This document shows positions 1 through 10,638 of a stretch of DNA of 64,000 nt, one piece after another (positions within the stretch are counted from its first letter, which is position 1; each line of letters starts with the position of its first letter). The notes under the pieces are model-generated. The model was not told the DNA's origin and did not search any database. It saw nothing but the letters and a program-made list of their open reading frames with translations. A program made the position numbers and the translations under genes. Source of the stretch: Chrysogorgia sp. JL179-B06 (lineage: Eukaryota > Cnidaria > Anthozoa > Scleralcyonacea > Chrysogorgiidae); assembly GCA_035772405.1 (NCBI GenBank), contig JAYKKM010000051.1, forward strand, positions 72,001 to 136,000, written 5' to 3'.

Positions 1-221
1 TTAGATGAGGCCTTTTTGATGTAGGCGACGGATTGGTCTATCTCGCCGTCTTCTGAGAGTCTTTTTAGTTCGTTTCGTTTATTGTCTACATCAGTTTGAG
101 GAGTGTCGTCAACTTGTGGTGTATCGATTTGTGGTTCGTCGATAACTTCCTGTTCTGCTTCTTGTATGTCTTCGATGAGTTCGTCAATTGTCTCAGGATT
201 TTTTGTCTTACGTCTTGGCAT
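1..221 (-). CDS. Partial Polinton ORF downstream of the ATPase, unknown function
   Basis: An open frame starts at ATG 221 and runs off the left edge of the window; 73 residues are visible. It begins with a basic MPRRK stretch followed by a strongly acidic, Glu/Asp/Gln-rich segment with several predicted short helices and no recognisable domain. Its start overlaps the last 14 bases of the ATPase gene, the tight packing typical of the element, and it is preceded by the shared AAACAT/GTATAATATA motif. I do not recognise the product. In related elements a protease or structural protein can occupy this place, but nothing in the visible part shows protease motifs. Confidence 0.6.
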   Translation of the reverse strand, partial: MPRRKTKNPETIDELIEDIQEAEQEVIDEPQIDTPQVDDTPQTDVDNKRNELKRLSEDGEIDQSVAYIKKASS

Positions 222-846
222 GTCCTATATTATACGGTATGTTTTGTTTTTGCGGAATGACTATTTCGTATGAGTATGGATGTCTTAGAAGTATCTCCAA
301 TCTTGCGTACTCATTGTCTTTCAACTGTTTTATTATTTTCTGAATTTCCACTTTATCAACTCCGTTGAGATAATCGTCTACGATAATTTTCATATCGTTT
401 CTATTAGGGTTGTAGAATGTTACTAACTTTGAGATGTTCTCACGGTATGGTTTACTAATTGAGGTTAGTTGTTGTGTTATGACTATTGTGGATAGGTTGT
501 AGTGTCTAGCACTAAAGGCTAGTTTAACTAGTTCGCTTGTTCTGTTTTTAACGTCCTGCCCACCAGCACAATCATCTAATATTATTAGTGAGTTGGTACC
601 TTTATAAGTGTCGGTCACATGTTTAAGGATTACGTTGACCTTATCTTGCTCACACTGGATAGCGATAAAGTCTGGGTCTCTCAAGTATTTCCACTCTATG
701 TACGTCTTATTCCATTCGAACGTTGGACATATAAGAATGACGAAATCGAAGTGATTCATGTAGTCTTTCTCTATCATATCCAAGAGGTAGTGCGTTTTAC
801 CGCAGGCTGTCATACCAACAATCAGCATGTTAAAAGGTGTTTTCAT
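208..846 (-). CDS. A32-like genome packaging ATPase (FtsK/HerA superfamily)
   Basis: The 212-residue protein is the expected size for a Polinton packaging ATPase, which drives viral DNA into the procapsid. A Walker A motif GMTACGKT lies at residues 11-18, a Walker B motif LIILDD at 87-92, and the downstream ITQQ at 123-126 fits the polar sensor position of the A32 family. The frame is intact from ATG 846 to the stop at 208. It lies 16 bases after the end of the capsid gene relic, the usual capsid-ATPase neighbourhood. The A32 identification rests on these motifs, the size and the context. Confidence 0.9.
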   Translation of the reverse strand: MKTPFNMLIVGMTACGKTHYLLDMIEKDYMNHFDFVILICPTFEWNKTYIEWKYLRDPDFIAIQCEQDKVNVILKHVTDTYKGTNSLIILDDCAGGQDVKNRTSELVKLAFSARHYNLSTIVITQQLTSISKPYRENISKLVTFYNPNRNDMKIIVDDYLNGVDKVEIQKIIKQLKDNEYARLEILLRHPYSYEIVIPQKQNIPYNIGHAKT

Positions 847-862
847 ATAGAATACTATATGT

Positions 863-941
863 TTAGTACTGGATTGATTGTAGATCGTTGTTGACGAAGC
901 CGTTTACGAGACCATCGGAGAGCACGAATATTCTGCACATA
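863..941 (-). pseudogene. Detached 3' end of the major capsid protein gene
   Basis: This short stretch, ending in a stop codon at 863-865, is the missing end of the capsid gene whose main part lies at 9452-10616. It is separated from it by the 8.5 kb transposon 942-9451. Allowing for the TA target duplication (940-941 and 9452-9453), the reading frame of the right-hand piece continues without a stop into this one, and it adds about two dozen residues of a kind expected at the capsid protein's C-terminus. The ATPase start follows 16 bases later. Confidence 0.75.
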
Positions 942-1440
942 CACTGCAAAAAATGCACTTTTGAATTTGCGTAGAACCACGCAAATTTGCGTAGAACTAC
1001 GCAGATTTTGAGTAAGGCTACTCAATATTCGAGTAAAACCAGCAGTTTACTCAAAATATTGTGTAAATATACGCACAAATTTGAGTAAAGATAGTATGAG
1101 TATTTTTACGCGATTAGTTGAGTAGAAAGTTACTCAACGTTCTGTGTAGAATTTGGAGAATTGAGTAATATTACTCAGACAATGAGTAGAACATCCTCTA
1201 TATGAGTAAGGTTACTCAATCTTTGTGTAAAACTACCAGTTTACTCAAATGCTGAGTAAATGTACGCAAAAACTCGAGTAAAGTTAGCATAAGTAAATTT
1301 CTACGCAATTGATTGAGTAGAAAGTTACTCAACATTCTGAGTAGAAATTGGAGAATTGAGTAATATTACTCAAGCAATGAGTAGACCATCCTGCATGTAT
1401 ATGAGTAAGGTTACTCACTACAGCAACGTTTACAAATATA
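942..1440. repeat. Left subterminal array of GAGTA/GCGTA motifs
   Basis: About 480 bases next to the left end contain dozens of TGAGTAA, TTACTCA, TGCGTAGA and TACGCAA words, alternating in orientation at intervals of roughly 12-25 bases. An approximate 165-base direct duplication is also visible, with similar text at about 1017-1170 and 1200-1350. Such arrays in other DNA transposons bind transposase. The same vocabulary recurs at the right end (9145-9440). Confidence 0.8.
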
Positions 1441-2420
1441 TGCTTTCATCGCAAGTGTGACTTGAATGATTCAAATTTTCAAAATAAATATTAAATGATT
1501 ACAGTCTCCGCACGAGTATCAGAAAATTGGGCTCGTATACTGTGAACAAACATTATGTGATGCAGTAATGTGTTAAATGTACGCGCTGAGTGAAAATCCA
1601 GCGCAAAATGGGCAGCTAAACATTTAGAGATTTGTAATTCTTATATATATATGAAGATATAACACGGACTGTGGCAATATATCACTATATGTGAAAAACA
1701 GAGATGTGGTGAAAATATCATTTGAAAAGTGTCACTGGATTACTAGTCTGCAATATGAGAAGATTGTTTTGTCAAGTCATGACCTACGTATGTCACACTT
1801 CATGCTGATGCGCAGCCAATCATAGATCAAGAAGAAAAGGCGCCGCATTGAAACTTTCATTGTCTCACTCTCAACGGTCAGAGAGGTTGGTAGTCGGTGG
1901 CATTGGCAAGGCTTTTGCTTTACATTTTGGTTTAAACAAGCATCGAGGATGGAACAATCAACTGCGCAAATCCAAGAGTAGTTAGCAAAGACTGCATTTG
2001 AAGAATATTGTGATCAATTCAAAGGTATGCCTTCTAAACGTATTTCTATATTCAACTCATCAGGACCCGTATATAATTTACTACCTAAACTACAGTAAAG
2101 CCGTTTTCTTATTGGAAAATATGTGAAACATATTTCGCCAACACGAAAAGCAAAGGTTAGGCATGATGCTACAAGTGTTTGTTACTCTGTCTCATCTGTC
2201 CGAACTCGACAAAAAAACGCAAGAAGCCTCTGGCTCTGCGGAGGAAAGTGTTAGTAACCCCTTCGATTACCTGTATTCTGATTTTAATCATATTGGCGCT
2301 TCTTGGCGGACGACAGTTTATGCTTGAGGATTCTATCCTAACTCCTGCGCACCAATTATTTCGCTAGCCGCAGGCAAAGGAATTTGTGTTTTTAAACTCA
2401 TGCATGTAGTTATTGCGCCA

Positions 2421-3920
2421 CATTTTATACAGATTTTCCTTGAACTTGCACACCTCAAACCATATGATTACAACATGTTTCTGAACAAACCAGTGTTACT
2501 GGTGTGTACATAATTTTAAAGAATCTGAATGCCATATTGTAGTATTTATGTATCTTTTTTCAATAACTATAGACATGAACAAAGAATGCTTAAGGATAAT
2601 TTTTTATTTAATTAAATTAAAAGTATAGGGTGCATGAAGGAACCAAGAAAACAAAAAAGTGAAAATTCATAGCAAGTATTTAAAGGTAAGAACAATGCCT
2701 GCCCAACTTGTCCTTGAACAATCTTCTGTATTTACATAGTTCACTTCTTAATTAATAATATTTGTTTTCTTTATAGCAAAAATATGCCTTTGCCAAATTG
2801 AGTGCTAGATAACAATTTATATTTACTTTAATTTGGCTAAGGAGAAATGTCAGTTTTTTGAATCTCTGATGGTACTGGTAGCAGAATCTTCATTGGTTGG
2901 ATTATATTTCTGAGTCAAGAGTTAACATTCCTGCTGCCATTCTCCACCAGCGCTAGTTGGAATAAAAAAGCCAAAGGAGCTTCATGACATTGTAAACCTG
3001 AGAGCCGTAATTTATTGTACAGTTTTATATTAAAAAACCCAGTGAACTTTCCATTCAAAGAACTACGCACAGCCAGTACAAATCTTCAAATACTTTTATT
3101 TAAACTGCTTGTTTCCATTTTTCCTATTGCTCATTATAATTTTGTCTCCAGATTATCATTGACAGTATTAGTGACAAAGAAATTGTAAAAAACTGGTTTT
3201 CTGGAACAACTTGAAACTGGTGATGTTAGATAAATTAAGGTTTCAACATTCAGGACGTTTTAGCACTGCACGAGATAAGATTATTGGCACACCACCGAAT
3301 CAACTTCAACGTGGCAAATTGCTAAAGTAAGAGTGCATTTCAAGAGGATGATCAGGAAGCTGAAATGCTTTACCACACTTCTAAAAGGCGTGCTTCCTCT
3401 CACCATGAAGCCGTATGTCGATTCTGTGGTTAGTGTCTGTGCAGCACTTTCACACAATTATAAAGTATATAAATTGTTCTCTTAGCATTCAATTTGGCAT
3501 AGGCATAATTTTGCTATAAAGAAAACAAATATTAATTAAGAAGTGAACTATGTAAATATAGAAGATTGTTTTATAGGACAAGTTGGGCAGGCATTATACT
3601 TGCTACGAATTTTCACTTTTTTGTTTTTCACTTTTTGGTACATTCACCCTGCTTTTAATTTAATTAAATCAAAAATTGCCTCTAAGCATTCCTTGTTCAT
3701 GCCTATAGTTATTGAAAACATAAATGGAGATAAATATTGCAATATTGGCATTCAGATTCTTTAAAATTATGTACACACCAGTGTAATTGTATTGTGTTTT
3801 TTGGCCGTCTTCAACTTTTTGCAGAAACAACGACTGCCTCTGCAACACTGGTTTGTTCAGAAACATGTTGTAATCATATGGGTTGAGGTGTGCAAGTTCA
3901 AGGAAAATATGTATAAAATG
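2421..3920. repeat. Foldback structure with about 400 bp inverted arms inside the transposon
   Basis: The arm 2421-2825 matches the reverse complement of 3463-3920 along nearly its whole length, with scattered substitutions and small indels. An example is CTTGCACACCTC on the left against GAGGTGTGCAAG on the right. The loop of about 640 bases holds a transposase fragment. No clear target duplication was found at the outer ends, so this may be a nested foldback element or a rearrangement of the transposon's own sequence. Confidence 0.75.
3150..3440 (+). pseudogene. Degenerate DDE_Tnp_4-family transposase fragment
   Basis: Read on the plus strand with several frame changes, this stretch gives SDKEIVKK, GFLEQLETGD, then FNIQD, RVHFKRMIRKLK and finally VVSVCAALSHN. 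That order is the C-terminal half of DDE_Tnp_4 (PIF/Harbinger/ISL2EU-type) transposases, where the third acidic residue lies in an HVER-like motif; here the motif is changed to HFKR. An intron-like CAG boundary precedes it near 3152. Stops and shifts show it is dead. It is the only recognisable coding trace of mobility in the 8.5 kb element, and it may belong to a nested relic rather than to the element itself. Confidence 0.6.
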
Positions 3921-5340
3921 TTAATAAAAGAACCTACAATATACTGTATACAAGAACTGAAGTACAAAAGCTAAAATTATAAATTCTCTATTTCAAAGTG
4001 AGTTCCTAACTGATTAGCTTGAACGGTTGACTGCTCTTAGTTCAATGTTATTCTCTTGGTTTTCTACATCACTTTGAGAGCGATTATAAACCAATTTTAC
4101 ATTCATTTTGTGTATGATCGTGGTTTGTTGTCATAATATCAACAAGCTAGGAAGAAAGAGTCTCAGCGACTGAAATTTCTTCATTGCTCCTACCAAGTCC
4201 ACTCGATGATTCAGAAAGCATGAGTTAGCGTTAGCTGCAAATTTCTCATCTCTATGACAGGGTTTCTTGATAAACAATAATTTTGTAAGGGTTCTACGTT
4301 TTCGACTCATTCTTTCCCATGTAAACCATGTAAACCAAGCGGTTTCTGTGAGAAGTACGAGATAAAACGCACGGCTAATATCACAATTTAATAACTTACT
4401 CAACAGAACTTACCATTTCTTTATTTGTTGTAGCTAGTATGGAATCGGGATGTTCGACAGTTAGTCCATTTTCTCCAACAAAATGAAGACTGCACCGCTT
4501 TGGTTTCAATTCGTTTCAAACCAGGCCGTTCGAAGTGGACGAATTTAATCAATCGAATCGCCCTTGCAATTATTTACCATACGCTCTGGATAACGCGTAT
4601 CATTCTTATACGTACCCCAAGCACATCGTTTAGTTGCAACCATACCATAACCTTCCACAGAAAACTTTAAAATATATTCTAATCTTGTATCGGCAAGTGT
4701 AGGAAGATTCACGCTTGTACGAACTTTCGCGTTTGTTTACATTTTTGGTCACGTGATTACTACACGTGAGTTTAGCGCCCAAAAGGCGAATTCCATGCGG
4801 CTAGGAAATATGTGGTCAGGAAATAAAATACCTAAGGCTACAGTAACTAATAAACTACATCCATCCTTTTCCCTTTCTTTGTAACAATAGAGAATAACAT
4901 TTATGGTGCCGCGTTATTCAATTTCAGTATACGAGCTAACAAGCTTCTTATTCCGATAATCAGAGATGGGTGAAATTCTTAAAAGCTTTAGAAGAGTAGA
5001 AAATATAACCAACACGAACGACGAATCATCATGACATCGAGATCGAGGAATTTCGTGAAGACAAGATCGTTAAGCATGAAATCGAGCCTGAGGTGTGTGC
5101 AACATATTATATTTGTTTAAACTTGCAATTTTATATCTGAACTAACTGGGAGCATACTGTATTGTGATGCAATTTACAGTAGAGTTGGTATTGAATGAAC
5201 TTTAACCACGCTTTAACCAAACATGTTGACCTAAACCAATCCAAGCCAAATTTTTCAAGCATTTGATAGACTCAAAAACTATTACATTTAATATTTTGTC
5301 AATTAAAATATTGTCAAATAAATGACCTATATTAGGTCAT

Positions 5341-7145
5341 TTGTGGTAGGTGACTTGGCCTAGACTGGCATTGCTATTTAACAGCTTTTGGGAAGGTGGT
5401 TTATGCCGCCTTTTACCATTATCTCTTCCAGGTGGTTCTGAAGCCGCCTGTCGTTGAGAATTGCAAAGTCAGGACCCGAGTCACAGAAAAGTATACAATT
5501 ATGTTGATGCAGTATTAGCTGTTGCTGGTAAGGTGGTCTTTGGCCACCTTTCACCAGTACCTCTTTTGGGTTGCATGTTTATACAAGCAGCCTGACAAAG
5601 AGGAGAGATACATAATTATATACAGTATACATCTAAATCCACAATGACCAACTTTTTACCATTTTGTATTTATTGTGGTAAATGCATATTAATTAATTAA
5701 CTAAATAAAAAACATCAACATTGAATCTATTACTCAAGCATTATAGATTGATTATTTTTAACAATTGGAAAACATTTGAATATAGGAGTAGCTGTAATAA
5801 CAAATAGTATATACAGTACTACAGGTAGACAATGTTATAATGTGAATTAAGAATTTTCCTTTTGAAAAATTAGATACCAATAATAGTTGATTTGTGGTCT
5901 AGGTGACTTTTGTCCTACACTGGCAGTGCTGTTTAACAGCTTTTGGGAAGGTGGTTTATGCCGCCTTTTACCATTATCTCTTCCAGGTGGTTCTGAAGCC
6001 GCCTGTCGTTGAGAATTGCAAAGTCAGGACCTGAGTCACAGAAAAGTATACAATTATGTTGATGCAGTATTAGCTGTTGCTGGTAAGGTGGTCTTTGGCC
6101 GCCTTTCGCCAGTACCTCTTTTGGGTTGCATGTTTATACAAACAGCCTGACAAAGAGGAGAGATACATAATTATATACAGTAATACATCTAAATCCACGA
6201 TGACCAACTTTTCACCATTTTGTATTTCTTGTGGTAAATGCATATTAATTAATTAACTAAATAAAAAACATCAACATTGAATCTATTACTCAAGCATTAT
6301 AGATTGATTATTTTTAACAATTGGAAAACATTTGAATATAGGAGTAGCTGTAATAACAAATAGTATATACAGTACTACAGGTAGACAATGTTATAATGTG
6401 AATTAAGAATTTTCCTTTTGAAAAATTAGATACCAATAATAGTTGATTTGTGGTCTAGGTGACTTTTGTCCTACACTGGCAGTGCTGTTTAACAGCTTTT
6501 GGGAAGGTGGTTTATGCCGCCTTTTACCATTATCTCTTCCAGGTGGTTCTGAAGCCGCCTGTCGTTGAGAATTGCAAAGTCAGGACCCGAGTCACAGAAA
6601 AGTATACAATTATGTTGATGCAGTATTAGCTGTTGCTGGTAAGGTGGTCTTTGGCCGCCTTTCACCAGTACCTCTTTTGGGTTGCATGTTTATACAAGCA
6701 GCCTGACAAAGAGGAGAGATACATAATTATACACAGTATTCATCTAAATCCACAATGACCAACTTTTTTCCATTTTGTATTTCTTGTGGTAAATGCATAT
6801 TAATTAATTAACTAAATAAAAAACATCAACATTGAATCTATTACTCAAGCATTATAGATTGATTATTTTTAACAATTGGAAAACATTTGAATATAGGAGT
6901 AGCTGTAATAACAAATAGTATATACAGTACTACAGGTAGACAATGTTATAATGTGAATTAAGAATTTTCCTTTTGAAAAATTAGATACCAATAATAGTTC
7001 ATTTGTGGTCTAGGTGACTTTTGTCCTGCACTGGCAGTGCTGTTTAACAGCTTTTGGGAAGGTGGTTTATGCCGCCTTTTACCATTATCTCTTCCAGGTG
7101 GTTCTGAAGCCCCCTGTCGTTGAGAATTGCAAAGTCAGGACCATT
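5341..7145. repeat. 555 bp tandem repeat, about 3.2 copies
   Basis: The phrase GGGAAGGTGG recurs at about 5390, 5945, 6501 and 7056, giving a period of 555-556 bases. The copies are nearly identical, with only scattered substitutions, so the amplification is recent. The fourth copy is truncated near 7145. Within each unit, GGTGGTTTATGCCGCC and related words form short inverted GGTGG/CCGCC pairs. No open reading frame spans the unit. Confidence 0.9.
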
Positions 7146-8074
7146 ATGTCACTACAATTATGTTGATGCAGTATTAGCTGTTGACCGATTACCAAATTAC
7201 CACAATCATCAATGGTTGAAAAAGAGGTGAAGAAGTCATATTTTTTTGAGTCTTGTTTCCCCAGTTAAAGTCAGACTAGCATGAATTTTATGGAGTGTTT
7301 TCCCTTTTATGGAGTGTTTTCCCTTTTATGTGCTCACTCCATGTTTTAGCAACAGTTATTGGACTGATTCCCATATTGTTCTATCATTGGATCCATCTAT
7401 ATTTATAATATTTGCAATGTGCATAAATAGCATAATGTTGCAGTACACTCAAATCTTCCAATATGTTTTTGTTTCATTTTTTTATTAGATTGCTGCTGAG
7501 TTTGAAAGACTACTTACAGGTACCAGTATGCTTAATTCAAGTTTGACCGAGTCATTTCAACACAACTTCCATCAGGTTGTTGATGGCATTATTGAGCTGG
7601 CTAGGAATTAAGAAAGACCAGAAACATATATAAAAGGAATTTCTTGGACACTTTGAAGTTAATGAATGTACAGTAGACAACTGCTGTATATAAGAAAAAT
7701 GGATTGGTGTCCACAGGACCGGGTGTCCGCTAAGAAGAGTTTGACTGTACCAAAATTTACTTTCCTAATGGCCAAATATTAACCAAATATAGATATCACC
7801 TCATGCTTAATTAGTGTTTCTCCCAACAATGTATAATTAGTGTTTTTTCATTATAGATGAACGTGCAGAAGTTGCCATGGCAACCATGGCAATCCATTTC
7901 ATTTAACTCATAAACAAACTAAGGACTTTCTTGAATTTATTTCTGTAAGTTTAAAATTACATTAATCGAAAGTTAAATGTCTCCATCAAGCTCTCTCCCT
8001 GCATGCCATCCCTTGGCTATTCATGTCTACAGCATTCACAAATACTTTTAAAATGTTTACTCACCTTGAATCTT

Positions 8075-8330
8075 ACAGTAAAACGATGTGCCACGGCCCA
8101 CAACGAGTAATGCTCTTTGCCTTATTGAGTACCTTTTGAAATCCAAATGTTTGTCACATTTTGAAATTATGCTTATGCTGCTGATGTAAGAATCGCCCGA
8201 CAACTCGACAAGCTCCCTGATGAAGTACATGTCTAAAAGTAGACCTATTTCATTTTTCATTACAGCAAACCGCAGAAGTACTTCGTTTAATCTTCTTATA
8301 GTGTCTTCATTTGATTTGAATTTTTATTTT
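8075..8330 (-). CDS. Candidate exon inside the transposon, unknown product
   Basis: A minus-strand open stretch of about 85 residues ends at a good splice-donor match (CAAG followed by GTGAGTAAA) near 8075. It contains a helical stretch (TIRRLNEVLLRFAV) and the segment LLLDMYFIRELVEL. No domain is recognised. It could be an exon of a gene carried by the transposon or chance. An open frame of this length in AT-rich DNA together with the donor is mildly unusual, so I list it with low confidence. Confidence 0.3.
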
Positions 8331-9144
8331 ATTTTATTACAGTAACTTCACCATTGTGCAAAAAAAACGCCAAAAAGAAACCTAACATAGATTACATTAT
8401 ATAGTAATAAAACAATGGCAGGGTGACCGCAACTATAGCCAATTACTGCGGACCCAGAATTTAAAAGTATATTTACAAATAATAATAATATATAATTACT
8501 GTCAATTAGTAATTACTTATTATTATTATTATTAATAAATAATAATAATAATAATAATTATTTATTCATTTAAATTAGCCTTTCTGACCTCGTTCTTGTG
8601 TCTGTAATCCCAAATAATTTTTGCTTTGTATAAAAGAATAGTTAAGGCCGCCATTACGAAAGAGATCTATCCAAACATATTAATTGTGATTGTTACAGTA
8701 TATATACATGCAGTATGGCCATAGCTATCCTTTTTCTCTTCCATTTCCCAAACCGCTTTTCCTTCTGTTCTACTACGTTGTAACATAACGTATCGTATTA
8801 ACTTTTATTACAGGATCCGGCCAAAACCGTCAAGGAAGTAGCAATTGCGAGGAAATCGTCAGTACAAGCATTATTTTCAAAGGTAGCTTGAAAGTGCCCG
8901 AGGAGATCGTCATTGTGGCAGACAACCAGATTTCGTTTTCCCGTTCTGGGCCATGGTGGCCCATGGTGGCATTTTTAAAGCATGGTTGGAACACTTATAT
9001 TACAACTGGTTGAGTTTTTGATATATATATATGATCTTGATTATTGAAATGTATAATTTATTACACTTATTATTCTAACCTTTAATACTTTATTATATAC
9101 ATTTTAAACAACTTCATGTGCGTTGTTTTGTGTCCACTGTGCAT

Positions 9145-9440
9145 TTCGTTTGAGTAATTTATATTTTCTACTCGTATTTCGAGTTTGTATACTTTGGATA
9201 TGAGTAGATTTACGCAACGTTTTGCGTAAATCGTCATTCTACGCAAGATTTTGCGTTACTGTGGGTGCATTTTGTCTGAGTAATTTATACTCAAATTTTG
9301 AGTAGTTTTACCAAAGCCGTGAGTAAAGTTACTCAAATGTTGAGTAAAGTTACTCAAATGTTGAGTAAATATACGCAATATTTTGCGTTACTGTGGGTGC
9401 ATCATTGAACGCAAGATTTTGAGAAGATTTACTCAGACTT
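9145..9440. repeat. Right subterminal array of GAGTA/GCGTA motifs
   Basis: This is the counterpart of the left array. TGAGTAA, TTACTCA, TACGCAA and TTGCGTA words are packed between about 9145 and the right end of the transposon, including two adjacent copies of AAAGTTACTCAAATGTTGAG. Together the two arrays make this a symmetric, binding-site-rich element. Confidence 0.8.
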
Positions 9441-9451
9441 TTTTTGCAGTG

Positions 9452-10616
9452 TAACGTTCGCTGTTGTGGCTTCTTTATTGATTTCCATCAATATTCCTGA
9501 CTGAGTGTTCACGATCCTTTTTCCAGTTGCAACTTTCACGTTATCTTCGATAGATCTAAGGTCAACAACTAAAGCGAAACCGTCTTTGTAAAACTTTTGA
9601 ACAGTCATATGCTGGTCGGAGTCTAGTCCTTGTCCGAATAGTCTTTTCGCTTCTCCCCAGAGTCTTGATTTTGGTATTCCTTGGCTGTATACCATGTTTG
9701 GTACACCTTCAATAGTGAGTTTCACCGACTCTATGTTTGGGTAGACGAACACCTCACTGTCAGTTCTTATCTTATTTGTGAAGAGTAGAACGACGGCTCT
9801 CATTGATTTTCTTGGTAGGTTAATATTCTCATTTACGAGTGTGATTCCCTTATCCCACTCCACAGTCTTCATTAGTGTGATGTGTTCGTATGATAGAGAC
9901 CTTCCGGACGCGTATAGAGATGATACTTCATCAGCAATCTCTTGATTCTCAATAGTCTCGTACTCCAACTCGAGGTTCTCTAGCGTATAGCCAGCCACAG
10001 CTGATCCAGATTGAGCCACCATAATATCAGACGCTTTTGGGAGTGTGATTATATACCTGAAATTGTTGTTCATGTTGTATGGTGCGTATAGACCATGGTC
10101 TTCTAGAATCTTGTCGATTTGAACCTTTTGTTTAGTGTTATGGATGGAGTACATCAGACCATCACTAACTTTTTGTACGTCTCCACTGGCTGCACCACTG
10201 TCATCCTTTGAGATTAACTTTCGAAGGTTCTCGTTTGCTATACCATATTCAACCATCTGGTCTCGCTCACTGTTAGGTTTCCAGAGGTCTTTGTACGTAC
10301 CGATGATGCTCTCACCACTATTGTCGTACACGGACTCACCAGCTAGTTTTACTACCAGTCTCTCAAATAGTAGTTTCGAAAGGTTGTTAAGAAACCATGA
10401 TTTCGCGTTCGAACTCTTAAAGTCGAATAGAATATGGAGACTAGAGGGTACCAAACAAGTGTTACCCTTTGTTTTCGGGATGTCGATGTATAACTCTTCC
10501 CCTGGATTGGCTTTGTTGGGGTTTAGCGTTACAACGTTACGGGCTCTTATGCCTTTGATAGCAGAAATTTCGCGGCGTCTATATCCAGGAAGCAACTCTT
10601 TCTCGTTAGTATTCAT
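9452..10616 (-). pseudogene. Polinton major capsid protein (double jelly-roll), C-terminus cut off by a transposon
   Basis: This is the hexon-like capsid subunit that forms the icosahedral shell. The start is ATG 10616. The opening LLPGYRRREISAIKGIR, the segment LENLELEYETI, the strand RAVVLLFTNK and the later VKLTIEGVPNMVYSQGI match the conserved layout I know from Polinton/adintovirus capsid proteins. About 388 residues are encoded before the frame enters the transposon end at 9451; the last few residues of the apparent ORF (to 9429) are transposon-derived. The true C-terminus is the fragment 863-941. The promoter-like motif AAACATGTATTATAATATA lies directly upstream. The break should leave a capsid protein with a wrong, short tail. 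Confidence 0.88.
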
Positions 10617-10638
10617 ACTATATATTATAATACATGTT

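Larger units (their letters stand above)
942..9451. mobile_element. 8.5 kb DNA transposon with CACTGC ends and TA target duplication, inserted in the capsid gene
   Basis: The ends read CACTGCAAAAAA at 942 and its inverse, TTTTTTTGCAGTG, finishing at 9451, flanked by TA on both sides (940-941, 9452-9453). Both ends carry dense subterminal arrays of GAGTA and GCGTA motifs in both orientations. Inside are a degenerate DDE_Tnp_4-type transposase fragment (about 3150-3440), a foldback of about 1.5 kb, and a 555 bp tandem repeat. No intact transposase remains. Two-base target duplications and a DDE_Tnp_4 relic fit ISL2EU-type elements of the PIF/Harbinger clade best. That assignment is inference; the boundaries are well supported because they also explain the interrupted capsid frame. 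Confidence 0.85.

Noticed and set aside
9429..9451. Native C-terminus of the capsid protein in this frame
   Set aside because: These codons belong to the inverted repeat of the inserted transposon; the true end lies at 863-941.
942..9451. CACTA/EnSpm assignment from the CACTG ends
   Set aside because: The flanking duplication is 2 bases (TA), not 3, and the only transposase trace is of DDE_Tnp_4 type.
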